Positions 44,067-53,489 of a stretch of 64,000 nt of DNA are shown here, one piece after another. The notes beneath the pieces are model-generated. The model worked only from the letters and a program-made list of their open reading frames with translations, made no database searches and was not told the DNA's origin. Each line of letters opens with the position of its first letter. Position 1 is the stretch's first letter. The translations under genes and the position numbers were made by a program. The DNA lies in the NCBI GenBank assembly GCA_016840285.1, contig JAEOSR010000127.1, positions 8,302 through 72,301 on the forward strand. Reading direction: 5' to 3'. Source of the DNA: Candidatus Hodarchaeota archaeon. Its GTDB lineage: Archaea; Asgardarchaeota; Heimdallarchaeia; Hodarchaeales; Hodarchaeaceae.

Positions 44067-44415
44067 AAGGATAATACAGCTGGTACTATTCAGTGACGGG
44101 TGGCATGTAAGGAATTTAAACGATTAAGGCCAGAACTCTGAAAAAATGCGAAAATTTTCCTCCCAGGTGATAAAATACGTTATACTCCCTGTTTCAGGAT
44201 TGAACACTGGATTAATGGTGATACTAAGTGTTACACGAACGAATCCCCAACTATAATTGATTGATAGCATGAATCCTAACAACCCTGCTTAACACACAGG
44301 TTATGTCCTTGATACTATCATCACTAATTATTCATCCTTTCCCCCTATTATTCAAACAGCAGGTTAAAGAATGTGATCAGTTTTAACCATTTCCTTGTTA
44401 ATTGGTGACTGCTGA
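44067..44415. other. Intergenic stretch
   Basis: Between the GH13 gene and the zinc-ribbon membrane protein gene. Apart from the small minus-strand frame at 44124-44270, I see no RNA gene, repeat or recognised promoter element. The right half is AT-rich and should contain the promoter of the zinc-ribbon protein gene. Confidence 0.3.
44124..44270 (-). CDS. Small hypothetical protein (48 aa), possibly a remnant
   Basis: An ATG-initiated frame with AGGA a few bases upstream. The translation (starting MLSINYSWGFVRVTLSITIN, ending RIFSEFWP) has alternating hydrophobic residues and aromatic content typical of beta-sheet protein, more than expected from random AT-rich DNA. No family is recognised. 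It may be a true small protein or the surviving end of a longer gene. Confidence 0.28.
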   Translation of the reverse strand: MLSINYSWGFVRVTLSITINPVFNPETGSITYFITWEENFRIFSEFWP

Positions 44416-45045
44416 ATGGCTAATTGTGAGAAATGTGGAAAACAGATTGAGGATGGGGCCGTTTTTTGCTCTACTTGTATGGGTGGTTTTGATCCAAAAC
44501 CTACGACAGTGAGTGAAGTTAATGCAACCCAAAATGCGTTAGAGCACGAAGTTTTTTCTTTCAAGGCGAGGTCATCCAAATTAGCTACATTGAAGCGTCT
44601 TCTTCCAGTAATAGTTTGTGGATCCCTTGTAATTATTGGAGTGATTTCTATCTATGCTAATTCGACTTCTTCTGAAGTTCCCCCTATGATCTTACCCATT
44701 GGGATCATTATTATAGGTCTACTGATAGTATTTCTAATCGCCAGAAGTTCTCAACAAGACCCTTTCCTTCTCCTATCAATTGGTCTTTTGATCCTCACCC
44801 TTGGGGTTGCAATGGTTGTTCCTGAACATGTCAACCTCATTCTTCCAATTGGTATTACATTAGTTGGTCTTACACTTGGTTTTTTACTTTTTCGTCACTC
44901 AGATCGTAATCGTCCTCTCCCTCTTGCTTTGGTGATTGTCATTGTGTCTCTTGGAATGAGCATGGCTTTCTCTGAAATCACCACTTTCATTTTAGCTGTT
45001 AGTTTTATTTTGACAGGATTTTTGATACTTATTGTTAACTTGTGA
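44416..45045 (+). CDS. Zinc-ribbon membrane protein
   Basis: A 209-residue protein. The N-terminus is a zinc ribbon (CEKCGKQIEDGAVFCSTC), then a short linker and about six hydrophobic helices in hairpin pairs (VIVCGSLVIIGVISIY, ILPIGIIIIGLLIVFLI, LLLSIGLLILTLGVAMVV, LVIVIVSLGMSMAF). Repeated 'LPIGI..IGL' helices suggest internal duplication. Function is unknown. The broken thioredoxin gene also carries a cytosolic zinc ribbon on a membrane protein. Confidence 0.75.
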   Translation: MANCEKCGKQIEDGAVFCSTCMGGFDPKPTTVSEVNATQNALEHEVFSFKARSSKLATLKRLLPVIVCGSLVIIGVISIYANSTSSEVPPMILPIGIIIIGLLIVFLIARSSQQDPFLLLSIGLLILTLGVAMVVPEHVNLILPIGITLVGLTLGFLLFRHSDRNRPLPLALVIVIVSLGMSMAFSEITTFILAVSFILTGFLILIVNL

Positions 45046-45306
45046 GTTTGTTAGAAGGTGCAAGGGTAATCTTAGACATTTTCTAGATTTTTATTAAGAA
45101 TTAGAACTTGGTTGATAGTTAAAAAGATCGCTTGTTGTATATAAAAATAAATTGTGTTTAGGGAACCAATGATCTAAAGGATGACATTTCGCTCATAGGA
45201 TTGAAAAAATTCCAAAAGCTGATGCTTCGGGGGAACTATAAGGCTGCACTTATGGATATGAAATTAAAATAAAACACATTAACAGACATGTAAAAGGATT
45301 TTATTA
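45046..45306. other. Intergenic stretch with a short open remnant
   Basis: The gap lies between the zinc-ribbon protein gene and convergent corA. A start-less 36-codon frame (45165-45272, plus strand) ends ...GNYKAALMDMKLK and has plausible protein composition, but it is too short to support a gene. No RNA gene or hairpin was seen. Confidence 0.2.
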
Positions 45307-46284
45307 CTATAATAGACCTATTTTTCTTAAGTAAATCCATATTGGGACAATCAAAATGATACTGAGGATTAGAATTATCCAGAATGCAAAAGGATTATTT
45401 GCTAAAGGTAAAAAGCCAAAATCAACTCCTAAATTCATTCCATAAAGAGAAGCTATGAGAGTAGGAACCATAAGAATCAGACTTATTGATGCTAACACCT
45501 TTAATAGATCGCTTTGATTGTTTGAAATTACAGAGGCGAAAGCATCAAGACTAGATTCAATTAGATCCCGATAAATTAGTAGAAGTTCAGCTTGTTGCTG
45601 GAGGTCAATGGCTAGATCCTCAAGATCATCGAGTAACTCACTACGTTCAGCAAATTGAGGTGCTTTTTTCAAATCTTGAAAAGCACGCAAATTACCTCGT
45701 AGTGCAGCGTCGAGGTAAGTCGTGTCTCGGGACAAATGGAACACCTCTTCGATTGAGGAACTCCTGATAGATTGGAAAATCACCTTTTCGACTTTTTTTA
45801 GATCTCTATCAATTATATCAACCTTTAGCTCAAACGATTTAACTACAGATTCGAGATAGTCGAGTAATACAAGGGTTGTGGGTGTAGATCGTTTTCTACG
45901 AGATCCAATCGGTTTTCTGATTCGTTTTGCTTTAAGTTTAGCACTCTGAACTGTTATCAGATGATTTTCCGTCAAAAATACAACCGAAGGAACTGTGGTA
46001 GGTTGAGGGAATGATCCGTCACCTCGAAGTTCAGCACTTGGAACACGTAAGACGAGTTTGAGAAATGGTGGATCATGATCTGGCTCTAATTCCAAACGTG
46101 GTCGTTCATCTTCATCCAATGCGTCGATAAGGTCTTCCCAGGGAATATGAAAAGTTTGTTGAATCATTCGAAGCTCATCTTCATTCGGATTACTACAAAT
46201 TAGCCAAGTAGGTATTTTAGGGGTAATTCCTGGGACAAAGTCTGTGTAAGTTAGTCCACTTTCTAAATTTTTAATTTCTATCAT
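45307..46284 (-). CDS. corA: CorA-type Mg2+/Co2+ transporter
   Basis: Starts at ATG 46284, directly downstream of GGAGG; a frame-open upstream ATG at 46341 lacks such a site. The 325-residue product has the acidic cytosolic funnel domain with a long helix (about 145-250) and two C-terminal membrane helices with the signature YGMNLGVDFGF in the periplasmic loop. The C-terminus is short and basic (YLRKIGLL). CorA mediates pentameric, membrane-potential-driven uptake of magnesium, cobalt or nickel. It is monocistronic. Confidence 0.92.
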   Translation of the reverse strand: MIEIKNLESGLTYTDFVPGITPKIPTWLICSNPNEDELRMIQQTFHIPWEDLIDALDEDERPRLELEPDHDPPFLKLVLRVPSAELRGDGSFPQPTTVPSVVFLTENHLITVQSAKLKAKRIRKPIGSRRKRSTPTTLVLLDYLESVVKSFELKVDIIDRDLKKVEKVIFQSIRSSSIEEVFHLSRDTTYLDAALRGNLRAFQDLKKAPQFAERSELLDDLEDLAIDLQQQAELLLIYRDLIESSLDAFASVISNNQSDLLKVLASISLILMVPTLIASLYGMNLGVDFGFLPLANNPFAFWIILILSIILIVPIWIYLRKIGLL

Positions 46285-46388
46285 GATTACGCCTCCAAAG
46301 TGAAGAATCTGCACTTCGATGATTAGTAATAGCGCAAACAATTATAGGATGTTCTGTTATTATTTCCTTTAAGTTTAGTTATTATTTA

Positions 46389-47327
46389 TTACAGTAAAAG
46401 TCTAGGATGAAATCCCTTTAAAGCTTTTTTAATACGGTCAATTTCATCTTTTCTTAATTCAAATTCAGTCGATACTACATTTCCCTCCAGTTGTGCTAAA
46501 TTTTTCGCACCTGGAATTGCTATTACAGTCGGGTTCTTAGTCACCCAGTTAAGAGCAATTTGAGCCATGGTGACCTGATGATCCTCAGCTATTTCTCTAA
46601 TAATAGATAATAAGCGTTCTCCACGTTTATAATTTCTTTTTGAAAATAACCTATTACGACGACGAATACCCTTTGGAGAATTACCAGCAGTGTATTTTCC
46701 AGTCAACCATCCTTGACCAAGGGGACTATAGGCCATTAATGTTATTTTTTCACGTTGCGTATATGGAAGAAGATCATTTTCAGCTTTATTCCTAGCCATA
46801 CTATAATTGACCTGATTTACCTGCACTCTATGATTATGCATTTTCTTCTGAGCATTTTGTAACCTTTTGAGATTAAAATTACTTATCCCGATAAGACGAA
46901 TTAAGCCCTCATCCACCATTTTTTCCATGTGATTGAGAACTCTACCAACTAGCCAAGGAGCAGGCCAATGAATTAAGTATATATCAATGTAACCTGTATT
47001 TAGTCTTTTAAGACTCTTATTCAAAGCTTTTACTACTGAAGAAGGTCTAATTGCCATGGGAAGAAATTTAGTGGTAATAATGATCTTTTCACGATCATAC
47101 CCCTTAATTGCTTCACCTATTATTCTTTCTGATTTCCCAAAACCATATGCTTCAGCGGTGTCTATGATATTTATCCCCAATTCTAATGCTTTGTGAACTA
47201 TCGAAATAGCATCAGCTTTGTTAAAATCAGTACCATACCCCCAACCCTTAGATCCAAACTGCCATGTTCCTAAACCAATTTGGGAGGCCTTTACATTTGT
47301 ATTCCCAATAACAGTAAATTTCATCAT
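46389..47327 (-). CDS. Aldo/keto reductase
   Basis: A 312-residue AKR. The catalytic tetrad regions are visible: NIIDTAEAYGFGKSE (Asp, Tyr), IITTKF (Lys), and IHWPAPW (His). The NADPH-binding AIPGAKNLAQLEGNV closes the barrel. The family reduces aldehydes and ketones; the physiological substrate is unknown. It is divergent from the M42 peptidase gene; a hydrophobic leader is absent. Confidence 0.92.
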   Translation of the reverse strand: MMKFTVIGNTNVKASQIGLGTWQFGSKGWGYGTDFNKADAISIVHKALELGINIIDTAEAYGFGKSERIIGEAIKGYDREKIIITTKFLPMAIRPSSVVKALNKSLKRLNTGYIDIYLIHWPAPWLVGRVLNHMEKMVDEGLIRLIGISNFNLKRLQNAQKKMHNHRVQVNQVNYSMARNKAENDLLPYTQREKITLMAYSPLGQGWLTGKYTAGNSPKGIRRRNRLFSKRNYKRGERLLSIIREIAEDHQVTMAQIALNWVTKNPTVIAIPGAKNLAQLEGNVVSTEFELRKDEIDRIKKALKGFHPRLLL

Positions 47328-47515
47328 GCTTCATCAGATGTCTTTTGTGATAAACTCATAAATTTATAGACTCATTTATTCGAAATGAGAGAGCTCATAC
47401 TATACTCTATGAAGTCATTCTTGCTTTTACTCCAAAATTCTCCTGGTTCTCAGTAAACATTGAAATAATCGCCATATTATATTGTAATCTACAATAATTT
47501 AAGAGGAAAAACGAA

Positions 47516-48637
47516 ATGAAGCTAAATATTGAGCAATTGGAAGCATGGACGAATGCATTTGGCCCATCGGGTTTTGAACTCGAAGTAGCAAAATTCATTA
47601 AGAAATATGTCACCCATTTTGCTGATGAAGTATCTCAAGATAAAACAGGTTCACTTATTTTCCGAAAAGGTGATCAAGGGCCCAAAATTATGCTTGCAGG
47701 CCACATGGATGAAATAGGTTTCATTATTACAGGGATCAATAAGCAAGGATATCTCACTTTTAATCAACTTGGTGGATGGTGGGATCAAACTCTCCTTAGT
47801 CAGAGGGTCATTATCAGAGTACGAGATGGTACTAAAGTCACAGGTATTATTGTGGCCAAACCACCTCATATACTTGACCCCGAAGAGAGAAAGAAAGTCG
47901 TGATTAAAACGAAGATGTTTATTGATGTTGGATGTAAAAGCAAAAAAGAAGTTGAAACCCTAGGTATCAAAATCGGTGATCCAGCTGTACCTGATAGTAA
48001 ATTTGAGCTTCTAAAACGTACTCAGATAACGAAGGAAAAAGAGGAGGAAAAAAAGAAAGAAGTAACTCTAGCTATGGCTAAAGGTTTTGATGACCGAATT
48101 GGAGCTTTTATCGCCGCAGAGGTTATGCGACGCTTGAAAGAAGAGAATATTGAACATCCAAACCAGATTTATGGAGTAGCTACTGTTCAGGAAGAAGTAG
48201 GATTACGCGGTGCTCGTACTTCAGCACATGTCATTCAACCTGATGTTGGATTTGCTTTGGAAGTGGACATTGCTGGAGATGTTCCCGGGGTTGATAAAAC
48301 CAAAGCTCCCTCAGAAATGTCGAAAGGAGTATCAATTGTAACAGCAGATGCATCTATGATACCTAATCCCCGCTTAAAACATTTTGTATTAGATATCGCA
48401 AAGGAAAAAGGAATTATCCATCAGCTTTCAATAGTATTAGCAGGAGGTACAGATGCGGGAGTAATGCACATTACAGGAGCAGGTTGCCCTTCCCTAGTGA
48501 TTGGTGTACCTACTAGACATATCCATTCGCATAATGGTATATTAGATCTTGGAGATGTTGAGCAAGCTGTTGAACTCTTAGTGGAAGTTGTAAAAAGGCT
48601 TGATCAAAAAACTGTGGACTCCTTCACTCAAATTTAA
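47516..48637 (+). CDS. M42 family aminopeptidase (TET type)
   Basis: A 373-residue cobalt/zinc aminopeptidase of the tetrahedral TET/FrvX family. Metal and catalytic residues are visible in LAGHMDEIGFI, KGFDDRIGAFIAAEVM, TVQEEVGLRGA (Glu pair), ALEVDIAGD and VPTRHIHSHNG. Archaeal TET particles finish the breakdown of peptides released by proteasomes and exopeptidases such as the M32 enzyme of this window. It starts after AAGAGGAAAA at a proper distance. Confidence 0.93.
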   Translation: MKLNIEQLEAWTNAFGPSGFELEVAKFIKKYVTHFADEVSQDKTGSLIFRKGDQGPKIMLAGHMDEIGFIITGINKQGYLTFNQLGGWWDQTLLSQRVIIRVRDGTKVTGIIVAKPPHILDPEERKKVVIKTKMFIDVGCKSKKEVETLGIKIGDPAVPDSKFELLKRTQITKEKEEEKKKEVTLAMAKGFDDRIGAFIAAEVMRRLKEENIEHPNQIYGVATVQEEVGLRGARTSAHVIQPDVGFALEVDIAGDVPGVDKTKAPSEMSKGVSIVTADASMIPNPRLKHFVLDIAKEKGIIHQLSIVLAGGTDAGVMHITGAGCPSLVIGVPTRHIHSHNGILDLGDVEQAVELLVEVVKRLDQKTVDSFTQI

Positions 48638-48648
48638 ATACATCTCAC

Positions 48649-48664
48649 CTTTTCCTTTTTTTTT
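48649..48664 (+). terminator. Oligo-T terminator
   Basis: A C/T tract ending in nine T residues starts twelve bases after the M42 peptidase stop. The next gene starts six bases beyond, so termination here may be partial or this may be its leader. Confidence 0.35.
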
Positions 48665-48669
48665 GATTT

Positions 48670-49788
48670 ATGACCTTCTCCAATGATGATATTATTTGGA
48701 TCACGAATTTGGCTCAACCTGAGCGTGAAAAAGGGTATACACGAACCTTTTATTCCTATCCAGCAAAATTTCTATCAAAGTTACCTCACGGATTAATTGA
48801 GAGATATTCCAAGAAAAATGATATAATCTTTGATCCTTTTGTTGGTGGAGGAACAACTGGATTAGAAGCCATGTTATTAAAACGTCAGTTTATTGGCTAT
48901 GATTTGAATCCTTTCGCAATTTTTGTTTCAAACGTCAAGACAACCTATTTAAATCCTAATACTTTACAACTTCACCTAGATTCAATTCTTACTCAACAAA
49001 AGAAGATTGACAAACCAAAAATTGATCTACTAGATAAAGACGACAAAATTTGTCTAGGATCAACAATATCACATGAAATCAACTCTATTGTTGAAAGTAT
49101 TTCAATTAATTCACAGAACTCCTCTTTTAAGCGATTTTTTGAATTAGCTCTTATCCATGCAATTAAAATTGTAGGTAGACGTGATTTTGAAAATAAGGAA
49201 AATTGGAAGGTTGCCTCTATTATTCCTATCTTCGAACGTAAAGCAAGAAAGATGATACGAGAAATTTCCTCTCTTCCCAAGAATCTAAAATTCAATCCAG
49301 TGTTCAAATTAGCGTCCAATCACCAAGTTGAACTAGAAAGTAATTCAGTTGATTTAATAATTACCTCTCCTCCCTATAAAGACAAGGATGTCGAATATCA
49401 ACAAATCCAAATTCAGCGAAGAACTTTACACCGATCAAAACGTTCCAATGTAATATCAGCTATCCTAGGGACACTACCTCTCCCCAAGAACATTTTATGT
49501 GGTGGATCAGGGGCAAATTACTGGGATAACAGTTTGAAAACATTACAGGAATGCTACCGAGTGCTTAAGCCTCATAGATATGCTTTTTACTGGACTGGTT
49601 TCAAAAACTCATCTGATTACGAGTACTTTAGAGACCAATTAGTTGCGATTGGTTTTGAATTGATCACCACCATTCAAGTAAAATTAAGTGATGATCGTGC
49701 AGCTTCAAGTCGATCAACACATCATGGTAGAGCAACTGGGATGATGAGTTACGATTACCTTTTTGCTGTTGAAAAAAAAAATATTTAA
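48670..49788 (+). CDS. DNA methyltransferase with TSPPY motif (orphan)
   Basis: A 372-residue methylase. The SAM loop DPFVGGGTTGLEAML is at 55-69, FIGYDLNPFAIFVS follows, and the catalytic TSPPY is at 232-236, typical for N4-cytosine or N6-adenine enzymes. A preceding TRTFYSYPAKFLSKLP block is shared with many bacterial and archaeal methylases of type II-like systems. No restriction gene is near, so it is likely a solitary methylase. The downstream gene is convergent. The family is sound and target base unknown. Confidence 0.85.
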   Translation: MTFSNDDIIWITNLAQPEREKGYTRTFYSYPAKFLSKLPHGLIERYSKKNDIIFDPFVGGGTTGLEAMLLKRQFIGYDLNPFAIFVSNVKTTYLNPNTLQLHLDSILTQQKKIDKPKIDLLDKDDKICLGSTISHEINSIVESISINSQNSSFKRFFELALIHAIKIVGRRDFENKENWKVASIIPIFERKARKMIREISSLPKNLKFNPVFKLASNHQVELESNSVDLIITSPPYKDKDVEYQQIQIQRRTLHRSKRSNVISAILGTLPLPKNILCGGSGANYWDNSLKTLQECYRVLKPHRYAFYWTGFKNSSDYEYFRDQLVAIGFELITTIQVKLSDDRAASSRSTHHGRATGMMSYDYLFAVEKKNI

Positions 49789-49793
49789 CAAAG

Positions 49794-50126
49794 TTAACCG
49801 TAGAAAGTCGGGGGTTCTTTGTCTTCTTTTTTAACAGGACTACCTAATTGGATCTCTCCATGCATGCTTTCAAAACGTTTTACATGTTCAATCATCCATA
49901 AAGCCATCCTTTTGAAAACTGCTGGACTCATTTTTACATTAGCAACAAATTGGTGTTCTATAGTATCTAAGATAATCTGTCCTGGTCGATCACTTTCGCG
50001 GGGTATTAGCTGATCTTGAAAAAAGCTAATATTTCCCTCATTGGGGTTTACTCCTCCAAAAAATCCTGAAATGGCGAAACTCGGTACATCCTCAAATTTT
50101 ACTTTGATTATTGGTTGTTTTTGCAT
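49794..50126 (-). CDS. DUF3467-like small protein
   Basis: A 110-residue protein resembling DUF3467: a first strand region (ISGFFGGVNPNEGNISFFQD), then VANVKMSPAVFKRMALWMIEHVKRFESMHGEI, where the 'SP..fKrm...l...l..yE...G.I' pattern is conspicuous. Role unknown; family members are small soluble proteins. It is convergent with the methylase gene, with five bases between stop codons. The intergenic space upstream (50127-50378) holds the permease promoter. Confidence 0.55.
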   Translation of the reverse strand: MQKQPIIKVKFEDVPSFAISGFFGGVNPNEGNISFFQDQLIPRESDRPGQIILDTIEHQFVANVKMSPAVFKRMALWMIEHVKRFESMHGEIQLGSPVKKEDKEPPTFYG

Positions 50127-50329
50127 TTTTCTTCCCTTTTATCCATTGCTTGAAGTATTTATTGAATTCATTAAACTCTTTTCCGTTAATATTTTTTAAT
50201 GGGTTAATAAAGGTATAACCATTATTCTATATCACCAGAAACACAGGCGTTCATACAAAATTGAATTATTTTAGGTCTAAAGATAGTATTTGCACCAATT
50301 GTTTAATATTTGAACAGAAAAGCCTAAAA

Positions 50330-50355
50330 AAAGAACTTTAAAAGAACTTTAAATA
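50330..50355 (+). promoter_or_regulatory. Tandem AAAGAACTTTA repeat overlapping a TATA box
   Basis: Two adjacent copies of the eleven-base AAAGAACTTTA (about 50330-50340 and 50341-50351) end in TTTAAATA, 24 bases before the permease ATG. Each unit is itself a near-palindrome (AAAG..CTTT). The spacing to the ATG fits a leaderless or very short transcript from this TATA box, and the repeat could be a regulator site. Confidence 0.45.
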
Positions 50356-50378
50356 TTCATAATAAAGGGCATATAATA

Positions 50379-52829
50379 ATGTCTACATTCCCTGATCATA
50401 TCATCGGTATAATCCTTATAGGCCTTGCTGTATCCATCATACTAGGTTTAACAATTTATTCATTGATTCAAATAGTATTCTTGGGTAGGAAACGTTATAT
50501 TATCGGATCTAAATCGTACAAAGGACAGGATGCCGTCTTAAGTGGCGCAGATCTCTCACGAGACATGACTGTGACTCAAGCAACAATGACTGGAGTGGGA
50601 GCTATGATTGGTGCGGGTATTTTTGTGCTTACAGGGATTGCCGCAGGGATTGCTGGTCCTGGATTATTAGTTGCCTTTGCTTTCAACGGAGTGATTGCCA
50701 CCTTAATTGCGATGGTCTATGCAGAACTAGGATCCGCAATGCCAGAAGCGGGTGGAGGATATATTTGGGCCCGAGCTGGACTAGGAGAACGTCAAGGATT
50801 TTTAACAGGATGGATGAGTTGGTTCGCAGCTGCAGTTGCAGGGTCTCTTTATGCGCTTGGTTTTGCTGCTTATTTTGTTGCTTTACTTGAGAACCTTGGA
50901 GTAGCTATACCCACTGAAAATGTTTTCTTCATCGAAAAAATTATCGCTGTAATTGCCATTATTATATTTTTAATCATAAATCAGTTTGGATCTTCTGTCA
51001 TGGGAAAAGCAGAAACCTGGATATCTGGTATCAAAGTACTAGTTCTTGCTTTTTTTATCTTAACCGGTTTGATAATCATAACTTCAAATCCTACACTAAT
51101 GTCAACAAATTTTACTGATTTTTTTCCTAGGGGATTCTTTTCTATTTTCACTGCAATGGGGTTCACTTTCATTGCTTTTGAGGGCTATGAAGTTGTATGC
51201 CAAGCTGGGGAGGAGATATATGATCCAAAAACTAGTATTCCTAAATCAGTTATACTATCCGTATTAATCGTAATACCAATATACCTATTAGTGGGTATGG
51301 TTTCTCTTGGAGCATTTACTGTAGAAGGACAGACTACATGGGAATTTTTAAGTGAAAATAAAGAGTTAGGACTTCTTTTTGCAGCCCAACAAATGCTTCC
51401 AGGTTTGGGATTAGTTGTTATTCTTTTTGGAGGAATATTATCAACGTTATCAGCTTTAAATGCTGTTATTTTTTCGTCCACTCGGGTAGCGTTTGCTTTA
51501 GCACGGCATGGATCTTTACCGTCACAATTAGCTGCAGTGTCAGCTAAAACACATACACCAGTCAATTCCATATACATGACTGGATTAGTTGTGATCTTAA
51601 TGGCGGTATTAATTCCAATTGAAGCTGTAGCAACATCAGCAGATTTGATGTTTATGATTCTATTTGGACAAGTTATGATAGCAGCAATTTTGATTAGAAG
51701 AAAAGTCAGAACTTCTAAAGAAAAACTTGATTATGGATATAAAACTCCTTTATTTCCATTGATCCCTCTATTGGGAGGAATAGCGTTATTAATCATCTTC
51801 TTGTTAACTTTATTTTTGCATCTAGAAGCCTTTTTAGCCACCTCTATTTGGCTATTAATTGGGGAACTTGTTTATGAAGGATATGCTCGTAAGAGAATTC
51901 CACTCAAAGTTCCTTCGAAATTGGCTAAACATGCTCGTCCTCGAGCCGATTACGTCCCAGAAGCGTTTTTTACTACTGTTTTAAACAATATCCTAGTTCC
52001 TGTACGAGGAAAACCATTTGAATGGGACACAATTCGAATAGCAATTCATGTCGCCCACGAATTTGGGCCAAAAGTAACACTCTATCATTTTGGATTCAAA
52101 GTCGAAGCAGCATTTAGGAATTATACAGACGAATTTAAACGGTTTCATATCCCTTATGAAGTAAAGATAGTTGAACCCCCCCGAAAAAATATCTCTCCTC
52201 GTGATATTATTCAACATATGATTGAAGTAGCAAATACAGGAAAATATCAATTAGCGATTTTACCCTCCCCCCGTGGACGAAAATACGGACAAATCAGTAT
52301 CTCTCATAATGCACTCCGAAAAATGCCAATTCCAGGCCTTCAAGTTTTTCCGAGTAAGAAGGAGATAATCGAAAAGAAAATTACTTTCGAACATGTGGGC
52401 GCTTTAACTCCAGGTAGTAAGCGTGATCCCTTCTTATTACAGCTTGGGATTGCGATGGTTTCATCAACAAGAATTGCTGATTTAGTAGCATATCATTGGA
52501 CTCATGTTCCTAAGCTAATAACACCCGAAGTAATGTCTGAGGCCCCTGGAGTACAGGAAAATATTTCAATTTTCTTACATAATATAGGGGAGGCTCTTAG
52601 AATGGGAATACCTATAGAGCAACGACATGTCTTAGGCCATGATTTTGTCAGATCAATAGCCGAAATTGTCAAGAAAGACCGTTTAGAGCTTCTCATTCTT
52701 GGATATGGCAAACCTCGATTAGGGCGGAGACCTTCTGAAAGATTGGTCAAAAATATTGATTGTACCGCAGTTGTATTTCATGGCAGACCTTATTACCAAA
52801 TAAGAGAAGGGTCAACACCCTCTTTTTAG
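50379..52829 (+). CDS. APC-family amino acid permease with universal-stress-like C-terminus
   Basis: An 816-residue protein. Residues about 60-500 form the transport domain of about twelve helices, with the family start GVGAMIGAGIFVLTGIAAG and the helix with GFTFIAFEGYEVVCQAGEEI. From about 530 to the end come soluble parts resembling two universal stress protein-like units (KVTLYHFGFKVEAAF; FVRSIAEIVKKDRLELLILGYG; CTAVVFHGRPYYQIREG). Similar permeases with USP tails occur in archaea. It should import amino acids with regulation by a cytosolic ligand. Promoter repeats lie just upstream. Confidence 0.85.
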   Translation: MSTFPDHIIGIILIGLAVSIILGLTIYSLIQIVFLGRKRYIIGSKSYKGQDAVLSGADLSRDMTVTQATMTGVGAMIGAGIFVLTGIAAGIAGPGLLVAFAFNGVIATLIAMVYAELGSAMPEAGGGYIWARAGLGERQGFLTGWMSWFAAAVAGSLYALGFAAYFVALLENLGVAIPTENVFFIEKIIAVIAIIIFLIINQFGSSVMGKAETWISGIKVLVLAFFILTGLIIITSNPTLMSTNFTDFFPRGFFSIFTAMGFTFIAFEGYEVVCQAGEEIYDPKTSIPKSVILSVLIVIPIYLLVGMVSLGAFTVEGQTTWEFLSENKELGLLFAAQQMLPGLGLVVILFGGILSTLSALNAVIFSSTRVAFALARHGSLPSQLAAVSAKTHTPVNSIYMTGLVVILMAVLIPIEAVATSADLMFMILFGQVMIAAILIRRKVRTSKEKLDYGYKTPLFPLIPLLGGIALLIIFLLTLFLHLEAFLATSIWLLIGELVYEGYARKRIPLKVPSKLAKHARPRADYVPEAFFTTVLNNILVPVRGKPFEWDTIRIAIHVAHEFGPKVTLYHFGFKVEAAFRNYTDEFKRFHIPYEVKIVEPPRKNISPRDIIQHMIEVANTGKYQLAILPSPRGRKYGQISISHNALRKMPIPGLQVFPSKKEIIEKKITFEHVGALTPGSKRDPFLLQLGIAMVSSTRIADLVAYHWTHVPKLITPEVMSEAPGVQENISIFLHNIGEALRMGIPIEQRHVLGHDFVRSIAEIVKKDRLELLILGYGKPRLGRRPSERLVKNIDCTAVVFHGRPYYQIREGSTPSF

Positions 52830-52842
52830 GAATTTAATGAAA

Positions 52843-53325
52843 CTATACACTGAGTTTTTCAACGATTAAATTAGAGACCTTACGAAGATATTTTTGGTCA
52901 GTCTCATCAAAAGCTGCAACATCATCGGAATCAACATCAATTTGCCCTATTATCCTGGTTTTACTCTCAATCAATACCACAATTTCAGACCGTGTCTCCA
53001 AAGAACATGCTAAATAGTTTTTCTCTTCTGTAACATCGTCAATTATCTTGTCAGTCTTATCCACTACAGCAGAACCACAAACACCTTCGCCAACCAGGAT
53101 ATGAGTATGCTCTGTTGGTTTTCCAACATAATAATCTAACACGAGCTTATTTTTCGCATTGTCGAGAAGATAGATACCAACCCAATTAAAATAAGGAATA
53201 GTTGAGAGTTGGTCAACCACAATCATGTACATCTTTTCAGCTGTAATTTCTTCTTTTTGGAGCAGTTTATGCTCTATAGACTGAAGAATTGAACGATATT
53301 GTCTTTTCTTTTCGATTTTTTCCAT
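52843..53325 (-). CDS. GAF-domain protein, free methionine-(R)-sulfoxide reductase-like
   Basis: The ATG at 53323-53325 with GGTGA upstream is preferred over the open GTG at 53367. The ~160-residue product is a single GAF domain with the fRMsr motif GVCGSAVVDKTDKIIDDV and the later YLACSLETRSEIVVLI, where fRMsr enzymes keep reactive cysteines. It then has GQIDVDSDDVAAFDETDQKYL. Such enzymes reduce free Met-R-sulfoxide with thioredoxin; a ligand-binding GAF is an alternative because one resolving cysteine cannot be checked by eye. Confidence 0.75.
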   Translation of the reverse strand: MEKIEKKRQYRSILQSIEHKLLQKEEITAEKMYMIVVDQLSTIPYFNWVGIYLLDNAKNKLVLDYYVGKPTEHTHILVGEGVCGSAVVDKTDKIIDDVTEEKNYLACSLETRSEIVVLIESKTRIIGQIDVDSDDVAAFDETDQKYLRKVSNLIVEKLSV

Positions 53326-53489
53326 AATTTCACCGTTACTGTCTGGGAGATACTGAATGAATACCACATTGGAATTGACTTTTGGCCAAAAACCAATTAA
53401 GTGTCTTCAAATGACTATGTGCAAGGAAAGATTATTGAGGATAAAGAATTTTTTCCTACAAAAAAAGAAGATGTGGAGTAAGTAGAAGC

